From the NCBI RefSeq assembly GCF_007830265.1, contig NZ_VLKE01000001.1:4588001-4652000 (forward strand): a stretch of 64,000 nucleotides of DNA, written 5' to 3'. The notes under the pieces were generated by a model that was not told the DNA's origin, ran no database searches, and saw only the letters and a list, made by a program, of their open reading frames with translations. The translations under genes and the position numbers were made by a program. This document shows, one piece after another, positions 1-13,023 of this stretch; the stretch's first letter is position 1, and each line of letters opens with the position of its first letter. Origin of the DNA: Micromonospora olivasterospora (GTDB taxonomy: Bacteria > Actinomycetota > Actinomycetes > Mycobacteriales > Micromonosporaceae).

Positions 1-2
1 TG

Positions 3-938
3 GTCGGTGCGGCCGGCCTGGCCATGCTCCTGGTCGGCCGCTGGCGGGACGCGCTGACCGTCGGGGTCGTCGCGCTGGTCTATCCGATCGGCGCGGTGGT
101 CGTGTCGCGGCTGGCGCTCGGGCCCGTCGCCGCCGCCGGCGAGGCTCAGTTCTTCGACGCCGAGGGCACCTACCGCCGCACCCTGCTGGTCGGCGTGCTG
201 GGGGTCGTCGGCGGGCTCGCCCTCTGGTGTGCGCCCATGCTCGTCCGGCGGCGGACACCGAGGCTGCTCGCGGCGAGCGCGGCGGTGACGATGAGCGTCC
301 TGTTCGTGCCCGGGGTGCTGGAGGCGCTCGGCGCGGCCAGCGGCATTTCGGCCGTTCTCTGGCGGGTGCCCTGGATCCTCGCCCTGCCCGGCCTGGTCGG
401 GATCCTCTGCACCCTCGAGCTGCCGAGGGTGTCCCGGCTGGCCAGCGGTGCCGTCGCCGCGGCGCTGGTCGCGTCCTTCGCGTTCTTCGGCACGCCGATG
501 TGGTCCAAGGACAGCTTCGTCGAGGTGGCGCCGCACCCGATCTGGAAGCTGCCGCAGCAGCGTCAGAAGATCGTCTTCTGGATCGACGGGCTGGACCGTC
601 AGCCCGGCCTGCTGCTCGCCCCGTCGACCCTGATGCGCATCTCGCCGATCATCAGCAGCCGGCTGCGGGTGGTGCTGCCCCGCGACGGCTACCTGATCGA
701 GTACGACCAGAACTCCGACTTCGTGCGGGACCGCCTCCGGCTGGCCAAGTTCGCCGACGGCACGGAGATCGCCCCGCTGCCGGAGCTGGCGGCGTCGATC
801 GAGCGACTGGACGTCACGACCATCTGCGTCTACTCCGTCAACCGGGCCGCCCGCGACGCCGTGGTGCAGCTCGGCTTCGAGGAGTTCGCGAGACGCAAGG
901 CCCCGGGCGCGGTGCGGTGCTTCCGGCAGAACGGATGA
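3..938 (+). CDS. Membrane protein, 5' end outside window
   Basis: The reading frame is open to the left edge of the window, so the true start lies upstream; an internal ATG at 24 has no convincing ribosome binding site. The visible part has at least four hydrophobic segments in its first half (for example around codons 10-25, 50-65, 85-105 and 115-135) followed by a soluble C-terminal region of about 130 residues. I do not recognise the family with certainty. The layout resembles large actinobacterial membrane proteins encoded beside cell-surface polymer genes, and the next gene is a TagF-like polymerase. A role in surface polysaccharide assembly is therefore an inference from context only. 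Confidence 0.6.
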   Translation, partial: VGAAGLAMLLVGRWRDALTVGVVALVYPIGAVVVSRLALGPVAAAGEAQFFDAEGTYRRTLLVGVLGVVGGLALWCAPMLVRRRTPRLLAASAAVTMSVLFVPGVLEALGAASGISAVLWRVPWILALPGLVGILCTLELPRVSRLASGAVAAALVASFAFFGTPMWSKDSFVEVAPHPIWKLPQQRQKIVFWIDGLDRQPGLLLAPSTLMRISPIISSRLRVVLPRDGYLIEYDQNSDFVRDRLRLAKFADGTEIAPLPELAASIERLDVTTICVYSVNRAARDAVVQLGFEEFARRKAPGAVRCFRQNG

Positions 939-1154
939 CCGTGCCGAGCGGGACGGTGGGGGACTGACCCGCCCGCAACGGGAAGAAGCCCCCAATACCC
1001 CAATAGAACGGCCTCAGCGTCTCGCGTTAAGGTCTGAAAGCGAATGGGGCCGTGTACGACGAACGGGTGGACCCCGCTGCTAGCCGTACTGAACGTCGAG
1101 GCCGGCCCCGGTGGGGTCGGCCCCGTCGCCGATCGCGTCTGGGGAGAGTGACCG

Positions 1155-2912
1155 TTGTTCGGCAAGTTGATGGGACCGGCGGGAGTGGCCGCTCGCGGGG
1201 CCGTGCTGCTGCTGTTCTATTTGATCGCCCTCGTCGCGGGGGCGCTGGGCGCGGTCTGGTTGTTCGCGGTGGCCGCGGTCGTCGCCGTCGCCGGTGAGTT
1301 CACCCTGTCCCGGTGGTCGGCGCCCACCATGACGCTGCTGGAGAAGGTCGGCCTCGGCCGGGGCTACCGCCAGTTGACCCGCGACCTCTCTGCCGTCCTG
1401 CTCGTCGTCGCGACCCTCCGTCCCACTCCGGTGCAGCTGACCGCGGTCCTGCTGCTGCCCGCCGTGGTCTGGGTGATCTCGGCCTTCGCCGGCGCGCTGG
1501 ACAAGATGATCGAACGGCGCAACCCGCTCTCCGCGATGGTGCGCAACATCGAGCTCGGCCGGCTGCGCTCCGCGCCCCGCCCGCCGGAGTGGGCGTCCGG
1601 CGTCGCCGGCGAGCAGCTCGCCATGGTCAACGTGCTGCTGGTGCCGGCGGTGGTGCTCGCGGCGGTGCGGGGCGACGTCGCCCCGGTGCTGGCGGCCGGC
1701 GCCGCCGCCGTGCTGTCCGCCGCGGTGACGGGCGCCATCGTCGCGCTGACCTGGCTCCGCGGGCGGGGCATGGGCCAGAGCCCCCTGCTGCCGGCGGTGC
1801 AGCGGTGGCTGGACACCTACCGGCCGGAGGTCGCCCTCTACTTCGCCGGCCCCGCGAAGGACGTCTACCAGGCCAACATGTGGCTGGCGCCGACCGAGGC
1901 CCTGGAGCGGCGGGCCGTGGTGCTGATGCGCAGTCGGGAGGCGTTCCAGGAGTTGGCCGACACGCGGCTGCCGGTGATCTGCGTGCCGGCCGGCCCGGAC
2001 TTCATGAACCTGGAACTGGGCAGCGTCCGCGCCGCGCTCTACGCGGCGAACGTCGGCGCGAACATCCACATGCTCCGCGAGCCGGGCACGAAGCACGTGT
2101 TCGTCGGGCACGGCGACAGCGACAAGCAGGCCAGCGTCAACCCGTACAGCAAGGTGTACGACGAGGTCTGGGTGGCCGGGCTCGCCGGGCGCGAGCGGTA
2201 CGCCCGGGCCGGCGTGGGCGTGCTGGACGCCGACATCGTCGAGATCGGACGGCCGCAGCTGGCCGGGGTGCACACGTTCGGCTCCGAGGCGGCCGACCGC
2301 CCCTTCACCGTGCTGTACGCCCCGACCTGGGAGGGCTGGCTCGACGACGACCCGTACCACACCTCCCTGGTGCTGATGGGGGAGCGGATCGTCAAGGGCC
2401 TGCTCGCCACCCGGCCGTCGCTGCGGCTGATCTACAAGCCGCACCCGCTGACCGGCACCCGCTCCAAGGCGGCCCTGGCGGTGCACCAGCGGGTGACGGA
2501 GCTGATCCGGGCGGCCGGCGGCGACACCGACGCCACCTCGCTCGACGGCCCCGGCCACCGGGTGGTCACCGGCCGGGTCCCGGCCCTGTTCGACTGCTTC
2601 AACCAGACCGACCTGCTGATCAGCGACATCTCCAGCGTCGTGTCCGACTTCGTGCAGAGCCAGCGGCCGTACGTGGTGGCGAACCCGAGCGGGCTGCCCG
2701 AGGACGAGTTCCGCCGCACCTTCCCGACCGCCCGGGCGGCGTACCTGCTCCCCGCCGACTGCGGCGAGCTGGAGAAGATCCTCGCCGTCACCCGGGCCGG
2801 CGACGACCCGATGACCGAGGCGCGCCGCGAGCTCAAGGTCTACCTGCTCGGCCCGGACGAGCCGAACCCGATGGAGCGGTTCCGCCAGGAGATCGGGCGG
2901 CTCTGCGGCTGA
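1155..2912 (+). CDS. CDP-glycerol glycerophosphotransferase family protein (TagF-like)
   Basis: This 585-residue protein probably transfers glycerol-phosphate or ribitol-phosphate units from a CDP-linked donor onto a cell-wall teichoic-acid-type polymer. The N-terminal ~200 residues contain several membrane segments. The C-terminal half carries family motifs: VFVGHGDSDK with the catalytic His, YAPTWEG, a conserved YKPHPL, and LLISDISSVVSDF near the end, matching the nucleotide-binding site of the TagF fold. The start is a TTG preceded by GGGGAGAG six bases upstream; the nearby GTG at 1148 is out of frame. A strong hairpin follows the stop. The exact polymer cannot be told from sequence. Confidence 0.85.
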   Translation: MFGKLMGPAGVAARGAVLLLFYLIALVAGALGAVWLFAVAAVVAVAGEFTLSRWSAPTMTLLEKVGLGRGYRQLTRDLSAVLLVVATLRPTPVQLTAVLLLPAVVWVISAFAGALDKMIERRNPLSAMVRNIELGRLRSAPRPPEWASGVAGEQLAMVNVLLVPAVVLAAVRGDVAPVLAAGAAAVLSAAVTGAIVALTWLRGRGMGQSPLLPAVQRWLDTYRPEVALYFAGPAKDVYQANMWLAPTEALERRAVVLMRSREAFQELADTRLPVICVPAGPDFMNLELGSVRAALYAANVGANIHMLREPGTKHVFVGHGDSDKQASVNPYSKVYDEVWVAGLAGRERYARAGVGVLDADIVEIGRPQLAGVHTFGSEAADRPFTVLYAPTWEGWLDDDPYHTSLVLMGERIVKGLLATRPSLRLIYKPHPLTGTRSKAALAVHQRVTELIRAAGGDTDATSLDGPGHRVVTGRVPALFDCFNQTDLLISDISSVVSDFVQSQRPYVVANPSGLPEDEFRRTFPTARAAYLLPADCGELEKILAVTRAGDDPMTEARRELKVYLLGPDEPNPMERFRQEIGRLCG

Positions 2913-2930
2913 CTCCGCGCACCCGACGCG

Positions 2931-2962
2931 GACAGGGGGACGGCGAGAGCCGTCCCCCTGTC
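2931..2962. terminator. Bidirectional hairpin terminator
   Basis: A perfect 14-bp inverted repeat (GACAGGGGGACGGC paired with its complement, GAGA loop) lies between the convergent stop codons of the TagF-like gene and the acetyltransferase. It lacks a long T run, as is common in high-GC actinomycetes, and can serve both strands. Confidence 0.75.
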
Positions 2963-2974
2963 GTCGTTCGACTC

Positions 2975-3517
2975 TCAGCCGTGCCGCGGCGGGCTGGCCA
3001 CGTCCCGCGAGACGACCTCGCCCTTCTCGTCCACCCAGCCCTTCGGCCGGGCCGGGTTGCCCGCAACGAGCTGGTAGGGCGCCACGTCTCGGGTGACGAC
3101 CGCACCGGCGGCGATCATGGCGTACTCGCCGACCTCGATCCCGCAGACCAGGGTGGCGTTCGCGCCGATGGAGGCGCCACGGCGGACGAGCGTCGGCGTG
3201 ATGGTCCAGTCCGGGTTCTGCGCCCGGGGGCGGAAGTCGTTGGTGAAGACGGCGCAGGGGCCCACGAAAACCTCGTCCTCGATGGTCACGCCCTGGTAGA
3301 CCGAGACGTTGTTCTGGATCTTCACCCGGTCGCCGACGGTCACGTTCGCGTCGACGTACACGTTGCGACCGATCACGCAGCCGGCGCCGACCTGCGCGCT
3401 GGACCGGATGTGGGCCAGGTGCCAGACCTTGGTGCCGTCGCCCACCCGGGCGCCCTCCTCCACGTCGGCGGTGGGGTGGACGAAAACCGGGACGGACCGG
3501 TCGGGGGTGTCAGTCAT
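2975..3517 (-). CDS. Left-handed beta-helix acyltransferase, WbpD/WlbB-like
   Basis: A 180-residue acyltransferase built almost entirely of hexapeptide repeats (GARVGDGTKVWHLAHIRSSA, GCVIGRNVYVDANV, and so on). The motifs WHLAHI, QNNVSVY and FTNDFRPR, and the ending AGNPARPKGWV, are typical of enzymes that N-acetylate UDP-3-amino sugars (WbpD/WlbB). This fits a role in making an acetamido sugar for a surface polymer. It is convergent with the TagF-like gene and shares its terminator. The ATG start gives the usual family length. The exact substrate is inferred from the family only. Confidence 0.85.
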   Translation of the reverse strand: MTDTPDRSVPVFVHPTADVEEGARVGDGTKVWHLAHIRSSAQVGAGCVIGRNVYVDANVTVGDRVKIQNNVSVYQGVTIEDEVFVGPCAVFTNDFRPRAQNPDWTITPTLVRRGASIGANATLVCGIEVGEYAMIAAGAVVTRDVAPYQLVAGNPARPKGWVDEKGEVVSRDVASPPRHG

Positions 3518-3669
3518 CCTTCAACTCGCATGGGTCGGGGCGCCTCGCGCCAACGGGAGACGCGTCGGACGCGCGGCGGGTGGGCCGTCGCCCGCGCGGG
3601 TGTGCTGCCGCGCCGCCAGCGAACCGTGACCGGCCGCCCGGACGGGCTCGGTCGAGCATAACGGTCCGT

Positions 3670-4008
3670 TCAGGGCAGCAGGCGCGCCACGGCGTCGGCG
3701 GCCGGGGTGTCCGCCGGCAGCGCGTGGGCCTCGACCACGGCGGCCACCGGCAGCGCCCCGTACAGGTGGGGGAAGAGGTCCCCGCCCCGCGACGGCTCCC
3801 AGCGCAGCCGCCCGCCGAGCGCGTCCGGGTCGACGGCGAGCAGGGTCAGGCCGGTGGCGCCGGCGAAGTGCCGGCGGGCGGTCTCCACGACCTGACCGGC
3901 GGCGGAGAGGTGGATGAAGCCGTCCTGGTGGTCCACCGCCGAGCCGGCGAAGTGTCCGGCGTCGCGGGCGGCGTCCCACTCGGCGGTGGTCAGCAGTTTG
4001 TAGATCAC
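3670..4008 (-). CDS. DUF952 family protein
   Basis: A 112-residue protein beginning with MIYKLLTTAEWDAA and carrying the DUF952 hallmarks DGFIHLSA (near residue 30), a VDPDALG stretch and the segment FPHLYGALPV. The family is small and widespread in bacteria and its biochemical role is unknown. The gene stands alone, with about 150 bases of intergenic DNA on each side in which I see no other gene. The ATG start matches the family length. Confidence 0.85.
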   Translation of the reverse strand: MIYKLLTTAEWDAARDAGHFAGSAVDHQDGFIHLSAAGQVVETARRHFAGATGLTLLAVDPDALGGRLRWEPSRGGDLFPHLYGALPVAAVVEAHALPADTPAADAVARLLP

Positions 4009-4176
4009 CCGGGAAGCGTACGGCGGGCCCCGCCCGGTGGTCAGGAGACCGGCCGCGGGGCCGCCGGGACGGCCCGGCGCGCGCCCGTCCCGGCGGCCGA
4101 CGGCCGGGTGGCCCTCCCGCCCCGCGTCGGCTTCTGGGACGATGCGCCGGGTCGGTACGAGGAACGGGGGTCCGGG

Positions 4177-4659
4177 TTGCGCATCCTGCTGGTCGAGGAC
4201 GACCGTCGGGTGGCCGCCGCCCTGTCGTCAGCCCTCACCCGTCGCGGCTACGAGGTGGAGCACGCGGCGACCGTCGCGGCGGCCCTCTCCGCGGCGCCCT
4301 GCGACCTGGTGCTGCTCGACCTGACCCTGCCCGACGGCGACGGCACGGACCTGTGCCGCGCCCTGCGTCGGCGCAGCGCCCAGCTCGGCATCATCGCCGT
4401 CACCGCCCGGGGCGAGGAACGCGACCGGGTCCTCGGCCTGCGGCTGGGCGCCGACGACTACGTCGTGAAGCCGTTCTCGATGGTGGAACTCCAGGCGCGG
4501 ATCGAGGCGGTGCTGCGGCGCGCCGCGCACGCCGCGCCCGAGCGGAACGGCGCCGTCAACGGATCCGCCTGTTTCCGGGCTGTTACAGCTGGGTCACCAC
4601 GACGTCCACCGCCCGGGGGCGGCCGGCAACCGGCGGCTGCACCAGCACCGTGTACTTGA
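4177..4659 (+). CDS. Receiver-only (truncated) response regulator
   Basis: The first ~120 residues are a complete CheY/OmpR-type receiver domain. ILLVEDD supplies the acidic pocket, LVLLDLTLPDGDG the phospho-acceptor Asp, IIAVTARGEERDRVLGLRLG the switch Thr and alpha4 region, and DDYVVKPFSM the invariant Lys. OmpR-family proteins would continue into a winged-helix DNA-binding domain. Here only ~40 proline/glycine-rich residues follow, and the last 77 bases overlap the 3' end of the opposite-strand yaaA gene. The start is a TTG at 4177 with a G run just upstream. No histidine kinase is adjacent. It may be a single-domain regulator or a remnant of a longer gene. Confidence 0.7.
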   Translation: MRILLVEDDRRVAAALSSALTRRGYEVEHAATVAAALSAAPCDLVLLDLTLPDGDGTDLCRALRRRSAQLGIIAVTARGEERDRVLGLRLGADDYVVKPFSMVELQARIEAVLRRAAHAAPERNGAVNGSACFRAVTAGSPRRPPPGGGRQPAAAPAPCT

Positions 4660-5380
4660 GGTCCCGCAGTGCGGTCACCAGCCCGCCCGCGTCGCTGGGG
4701 CGGGCGCCCGCGGTGAGCAGGTCGCGGACCAGCCGCCCCTTCGTCGCCTTGTTGAAGTGGCTGACGACCGACCGGACCGGCCCCTGCGGGGTGTCCCGTT
4801 CGTGCAGCACCCGTACCGTGACCGTCCGCTCGGCCAGCTCGCCACGGGGGGTCCAGGTGGCCGCGTACGCGCCGGAGCGCAGGTCCAGCACCGGCCCGCC
4901 GCCGGCCGCGGCCTCCATGGCGGGGGCCAGCGCCCGCCGCCAGTACGCCGACAACGCCCCCACACCGGGCAGCCGCGCCCCGATGGGGCAGCGGTACGGC
5001 GGGATCCGGTCGGTGAGCCGCACCGCCCCCCACAGGCCCGAGCTGACCAGCACCGACCGGCGGGCCGCCCGTTGCGCCGCCGGGGGCAGCGAGGTCAGGT
5101 CCAGGGCCTCGTACAGCACCCCGGTGTAGATGCGGCCGGCCGGCGCGGTGGCCGCCCGCTCCAGCCGGGCGTTGCGGCGCAGCTCCCCGGCGAGCCCCGG
5201 CGTGAGCCCCAGCGCGTCGAGGGCCGCCGCCTCGTCCCCGGCCCCGCAGAGCCCGACCAGCTCGGCGAGCACCACCGACCGGGCCGGGTTCAGCTCCGGC
5301 AGGGACAGCCGGGCGAGGTCCAACCGCCGGCCGGTGCCGGACTCGGCCTTTCCCTCAGACGGCGGCAGCAGGATGAGCAT
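4583..5380 (-). CDS. yaaA: Peroxide stress protein YaaA (UPF0246/DUF328)
   Basis: This 265-residue protein has the diagnostic N-terminus MLILLPPSEGK and further family segments: YTGVLYEALD, VLVSSGLWGAVR, DRIPPYRCPIG and SHFNKATKGRLVRDLL. In E. coli YaaA limits intracellular iron and protects DNA during hydrogen peroxide stress; the biochemical activity is not settled. The length is normal for the family and the ATG start is unambiguous. The 3' end overlaps the response-regulator gene on the other strand. Confidence 0.9.
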   Translation of the reverse strand: MLILLPPSEGKAESGTGRRLDLARLSLPELNPARSVVLAELVGLCGAGDEAAALDALGLTPGLAGELRRNARLERAATAPAGRIYTGVLYEALDLTSLPPAAQRAARRSVLVSSGLWGAVRLTDRIPPYRCPIGARLPGVGALSAYWRRALAPAMEAAAGGGPVLDLRSGAYAATWTPRGELAERTVTVRVLHERDTPQGPVRSVVSHFNKATKGRLVRDLLTAGARPSDAGGLVTALRDLKYTVLVQPPVAGRPRAVDVVVTQL

Positions 5381-5431
5381 CGGCGACTCCTCGGTGCGGC
5401 GGTGGCGCTCGGGCCAGCGTACGGCCCACGG

Positions 5432-7042
5432 TCAGCGCCACGGCCGCACGGCCGTCTCCGGGTGGTACACGCGATAGCCGCCCACCTCGGCGACCAGGGC
5501 CCGGCCGGCGCGGCCCCCGAGCAGCCCGCGCAGCCGGCGGTCGGCCGGGCCGTCCGCGGCGAACACGTACCCGGGCCGGTCGGCGCGGGCCACCTCCCGC
5601 CAGTACGGCTGGTACCGGTTCTGGCCCGGCGTCAGCTGCGTGTCGAGCACCCCGCACACCACGGCCTCGGCCGTGTCGAAGACCAGCCGGTTGCAGGTCC
5701 AGTACTCCGCGTACACGGCGCGCAGCCCCGCCCGCCGGACGGTCTCGGCCAGCTCCCGGGCGCGCTGCTCCTCGCCCCGCAGCGGCCCGATCATGGCCAC
5801 GAAGTCGCCGGTGGTCACCAGCACGGCGGCGGTCAGCCCCGCCAGCGCGGCGGCGGCCGACGCACCGGCCAGCCGGCGGAAGACGCCCGCGGTGCCCCGC
5901 CAGGCGCTCGCCGCCGCCGTCCACAGTGGCCACACCACCATCGGCAGCGAGAGCTGCAGCACCGACAGGTAGCGGGCGTTGCCCAGCGGCTCGGTGGCGG
6001 CCAGCGGGCTGCGGACGTACGCCGCCAGGGTCAGCGCGGCCCCGCCGACGAGGGCGAGCTGCGCGACCGGCCCGACCCGCTCCGCGCGGCCCGCGGCCCG
6101 CCGGTACGCGACCAGCGCGAGCGCGGCGGCGGCCGCCAGCAGCAGCGGGTAGAGCAGTCCGAACCACTGCGGCCCCCGGTCGCACCCGGTCATGGGGCAC
6201 AGGCCGCTGGCCAGCGGCACGCCCTGTAGCAGCCCGCCCCGCAGCCGGTCGGCCAGCGGCGGGGCCGGCCCGGTGGTCGCGCTGATCGTCCGCAGCACCG
6301 ACAGCGAGTCCTGGCCGGGCGGGGCGGTCAGGTTGTACTGGATCAGCGGCGCGCCGCCGAGGGCGACCCCGCCCAGCAGCAGCGCCGCCGACCGGCCGAG
6401 CAACTCCCGGCGCAGCGCCCAGGCCAGCACCAGCCCGGCCACCGCCAGGTACGGCACGATCAGCCAGTCCGACCAGATCGCCAGCCCGGCGAGCAGGCCG
6501 GCGGCGCCGACGGCCAGCCGCCGGGCCGCGATCCGCCCGTCGGCCAGCCCCACGGCGATCAGCAGCACCAGCACCACCGCCGGCTTCGCCTCGGCCCGCC
6601 CCCCGACCGCGGTGAGGTGGTCCCGGACGACGCGCTCGGGGCCCAGCGCGAGCAGGCCCACGACGAGCGCGGCGAACCACGGCGTGCAGATCCGGCGGGT
6701 CAGCCGGTACATCGCCCAGGCGAACAGCGCCCAGAGCGGAAGCAGCGGCAGCCGCAGGACGACCCAGCTCGGCCCGGTCACGGCGAACAGCGGCGCCGCC
6801 AGGTAGGACTCCAGCATGCCCATGTAGTGCTGGCCGTACAGGAAGACCGGGCGCTCCCGACCGGCGGCGATGTGCATCGCGGCCAACCCGAAGGTGGCCT
6901 CGTCGCTGTTGGAGGCGGGCACGGTGAGCAGCGCGAGCGCCAGCCGGTAGCCGAACCCGGCCAGCCCGAGCACGAGCGCGACGAGCGCCGGCCGGTCGAG
7001 CGCCGGGCGCCACCGGCGGCGGTGTTCCACAGTTGTCGACAC
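5432..7042 (-). CDS. Polytopic membrane protein, GT39/ArnT-like glycosyltransferase fold
   Basis: A ~536-residue integral membrane protein with roughly 10-12 hydrophobic segments. Near its N-terminus the stretch SNSDEATFGLAAMHI has the acidic residue in the first extracytoplasmic loop typical of lipid-linked-sugar-dependent GT-C enzymes (DxD/DE motif), followed by YGQHYMG. The C-terminal ~120 residues are soluble. Such proteins transfer a sugar from a polyprenyl-phosphate donor to proteins or glycans outside the membrane; the substrate here is unknown. I chose the GTG at 7042 because a GGGGG Shine-Dalgarno lies 8 bases upstream; longer in-frame starts lack one. It is divergent from the App1-like gene. 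Confidence 0.7.
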   Translation of the reverse strand: MSTTVEHRRRWRPALDRPALVALVLGLAGFGYRLALALLTVPASNSDEATFGLAAMHIAAGRERPVFLYGQHYMGMLESYLAAPLFAVTGPSWVVLRLPLLPLWALFAWAMYRLTRRICTPWFAALVVGLLALGPERVVRDHLTAVGGRAEAKPAVVLVLLIAVGLADGRIAARRLAVGAAGLLAGLAIWSDWLIVPYLAVAGLVLAWALRRELLGRSAALLLGGVALGGAPLIQYNLTAPPGQDSLSVLRTISATTGPAPPLADRLRGGLLQGVPLASGLCPMTGCDRGPQWFGLLYPLLLAAAAALALVAYRRAAGRAERVGPVAQLALVGGAALTLAAYVRSPLAATEPLGNARYLSVLQLSLPMVVWPLWTAAASAWRGTAGVFRRLAGASAAAALAGLTAAVLVTTGDFVAMIGPLRGEEQRARELAETVRRAGLRAVYAEYWTCNRLVFDTAEAVVCGVLDTQLTPGQNRYQPYWREVARADRPGYVFAADGPADRRLRGLLGGRAGRALVAEVGGYRVYHPETAVRPWR

Positions 7043-7167
7043 GACCAACGCCCCCGTCGTCGTAACGAACGGAGTGCGCCAGGCGTTCCGGGTGGTTCTT
7101 CGCAAACCAGATGGAAGTGGCCTCCGCTCGCGTGGCCGCTCCCGTCGACGTGTGGCAGGGTTGCAGC

Positions 7168-8208
7168 GTGCCGCCGACACCCGCTGGCCAGTTGGCCGTA
7201 CCGCACCTGCACCGGGCCGCGCGGATCGAGGACGCCGTGCACAACCTGGTGGAACGCCGGCTGCGGCGCACCGGGTGGAAGATCAACATCGTCGCGTACG
7301 CCGGCTACGGCGCCCCGGGCTGGGCGCGGGTGCTGTGCCGGGTGCTGCTCGGCCGCCCCGACACCCGCGCCCGCAAGCGGCCCGAGAAGGTCCGCGGCTG
7401 GCGCAGCTTCACCACCCTGCCCGCCAAGTACGCGACGGTCACGATCGAGGCCGGCGGGGTGCGACACGAGACGCGGGCCGACCGCAGCGGGTTCGTCGAC
7501 ACCGTGGTCGAGGCCGACCTGACCCCCGGCTGGGCGTCGGTACGGCTGAGCGTGCCCGACGCCGAGCCGGTCGAGGCGCTGATCCGGGTGCTCGACCCGA
7601 GCGTGCGGTTCGGCATCCTCAGCGACATCGACGACACGGTCATGGTGACCGCGCTGCCCCGGCCCCTGCTGGCCGCCTGGAACACCTTCGTCCTCGACGA
7701 GCACGCCCGGGCCGCCGTGCCCGGGATGGCGGTGCTGTACGAGCGGCTGGTCACCGCCCACCCCGGCGCGCCGGTGTTCTACCTGTCCACCGGGGCCTGG
7801 AACGTGGCGCCGACCCTGACCCGGTTCCTGTCCCGGCACCTCTACCCGGCCGGGCCGCTGCTGCTCACCGACTGGGGGCCGACGAACGACCGCTGGTTCC
7901 GCAGCGGCCGCGAGCACAAGCGGGCCACCCTCGCCCGGCTGGCCCGGGAGTTCCCGCACGTCCGCTGGCTGCTGATCGGCGACGACGGCCAGCACGACCA
8001 GGAGGTCTACCGGGAGTTCGCCGCCGGCCACCCGGACAACGTCGCGGGGGTGGCCATCCGCCGGCTCTCGCCGACGCAGGCGGTGCTGGCCGGCACCCTG
8101 CCCGCCCCGGCCGGGCGTCCCTCGTCCGGCCCGGTGGGGCAGAAGTGGCTCTCCGCGCCGGACGGCGCCGGGCTGTGGAAGCTGTTGCGCGAGGCCGGCC
8201 TGGTCTGA
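7168..8208 (+). CDS. App1-like phosphatidate phosphatase domain protein (DUF2183)
   Basis: The ~346-residue protein carries a HAD-type catalytic core, ILSDIDDTVMVTALPRPLLA (the DxDDT motif), followed by FYLSTGAWNVAPTLTRFL and, near the end, LLIGDDGQHDQEVY, which provides the last acidic motif. These are the signatures of the App1/DUF2183 family, whose yeast member dephosphorylates phosphatidic acid; bacterial substrates are unclear. An N-terminal ~130-residue beta-rich domain precedes the phosphatase. I prefer the GTG at 7168, which follows CAGGG seven bases upstream, over the ATG at 7111. It ends 30 bases from the convergent glgB stop. Confidence 0.8.
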   Translation: MPPTPAGQLAVPHLHRAARIEDAVHNLVERRLRRTGWKINIVAYAGYGAPGWARVLCRVLLGRPDTRARKRPEKVRGWRSFTTLPAKYATVTIEAGGVRHETRADRSGFVDTVVEADLTPGWASVRLSVPDAEPVEALIRVLDPSVRFGILSDIDDTVMVTALPRPLLAAWNTFVLDEHARAAVPGMAVLYERLVTAHPGAPVFYLSTGAWNVAPTLTRFLSRHLYPAGPLLLTDWGPTNDRWFRSGREHKRATLARLAREFPHVRWLLIGDDGQHDQEVYREFAAGHPDNVAGVAIRRLSPTQAVLAGTLPAPAGRPSSGPVGQKWLSAPDGAGLWKLLREAGLV

Positions 8209-8238
8209 CGCGGCCGGCCCGTCCGGCCGGGCGGCGAC

Positions 8239-12425
<4,187 letters not shown>

Positions 12426-12478
12426 CGGTTCAACGTACTGCGCGAGATCGCTTCGCGCTCGGCCAAGGTTCCCCCCGA

Positions 12479-12736
12479 CTACCCCCGGGGCCCGCCGCGC
12501 GTCGCCCGCCACTCACCGGCCAGGACGGCGAACACGAGCTGGTCGGCCCACTCTCCCCGGAACAGGTAGCTCTCGACGTGACGTGCCTCCTGACGCATGC
12601 CGAGGCGGGCCATCAGGCGGGCGGACGCCTCATTGCGGCCATGGCATCGGCCGTAGACGCGATGCAGCCCGAGATCGTCGAACCCCCAGTCGAGAAGCGC
12701 GGTGGCCGCTTCGGTGGCCAGCCCGCCACGGACTTC
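12479..12736 (-). pseudogene. 5'-truncated GNAT acetyltransferase remnant
   Basis: Reading leftward from about 12736, the protein has the C-terminal half of a RimJ/RimL-type GNAT: GGLATEAATALLDWGFDDLG (acetyl-CoA loop), LHRVYGRCHGRNEASARLMA, RLGMRQEARHVESYLFRGEW and DQLVFAVLAGEW at the end. The N-terminal half expected of this family (the TERLxLR beginning) is absent: upstream the frame runs into sequence belonging to another gene fragment on the opposite strand. I read this as a gene cut in half by a deletion or rearrangement, not a functional enzyme. Confidence 0.7.
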
Positions 12737-12946
12737 CTCCGTGAGGAGCTGCCGTACCCCGCGGGCTTCCTGGCGGGCAAGGCTTACGCGCGGTACCGCG
12801 CTCGAGGGGGCACCAGGCGTTCGCCGATCGCCGATCTCTACATCGGCGCGCACGCTGCGGTGTGCCGCTACCGCCTGGTCACGCGCGACAGTAGCCGCTA
12901 CCGCACGTACTTCCCCACGCTGACACTGATCGCGCCCGAGGTGTAG
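12727..12946 (+). pseudogene. 5'-truncated PIN-domain (VapC-type) toxin remnant
   Basis: On the plus strand the frame reads FLREELPYPAGFLAGKAYAR, then RYRARGGTRRSPIADLYIGA, HAAVCRYRLVTRDSSRYRTY and FPTLTLIAPEV to a stop at 12946. This is the C-terminal ~70 residues of a VapC PIN-domain ribonuclease of the kind with GGTR and LxDxxIGAHA motifs carrying the later catalytic Asp residues. The first half, including the MILVDTS-type start and first catalytic Asp, is missing, and no antitoxin gene is nearby. It abuts the GNAT remnant head-to-head at about 12727-12736. Confidence 0.65.
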
Positions 12947-13023
12947 CCGCAGCTCGACGCGCCGTCCGGCCCCCGGTGGTGCGAGGTGCTCTTCCGTGCC
13001 GGAAGCGTTGACGGGGCCCTTCC

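Noticed and set aside
12426..12512. Longer GlgE start at 12512
   Set aside because: The extra 29 residues are not part of the family and would overlap the GNAT remnant; the GTG at 12425 fits the known N-terminus, though its ribosome binding site is weak.
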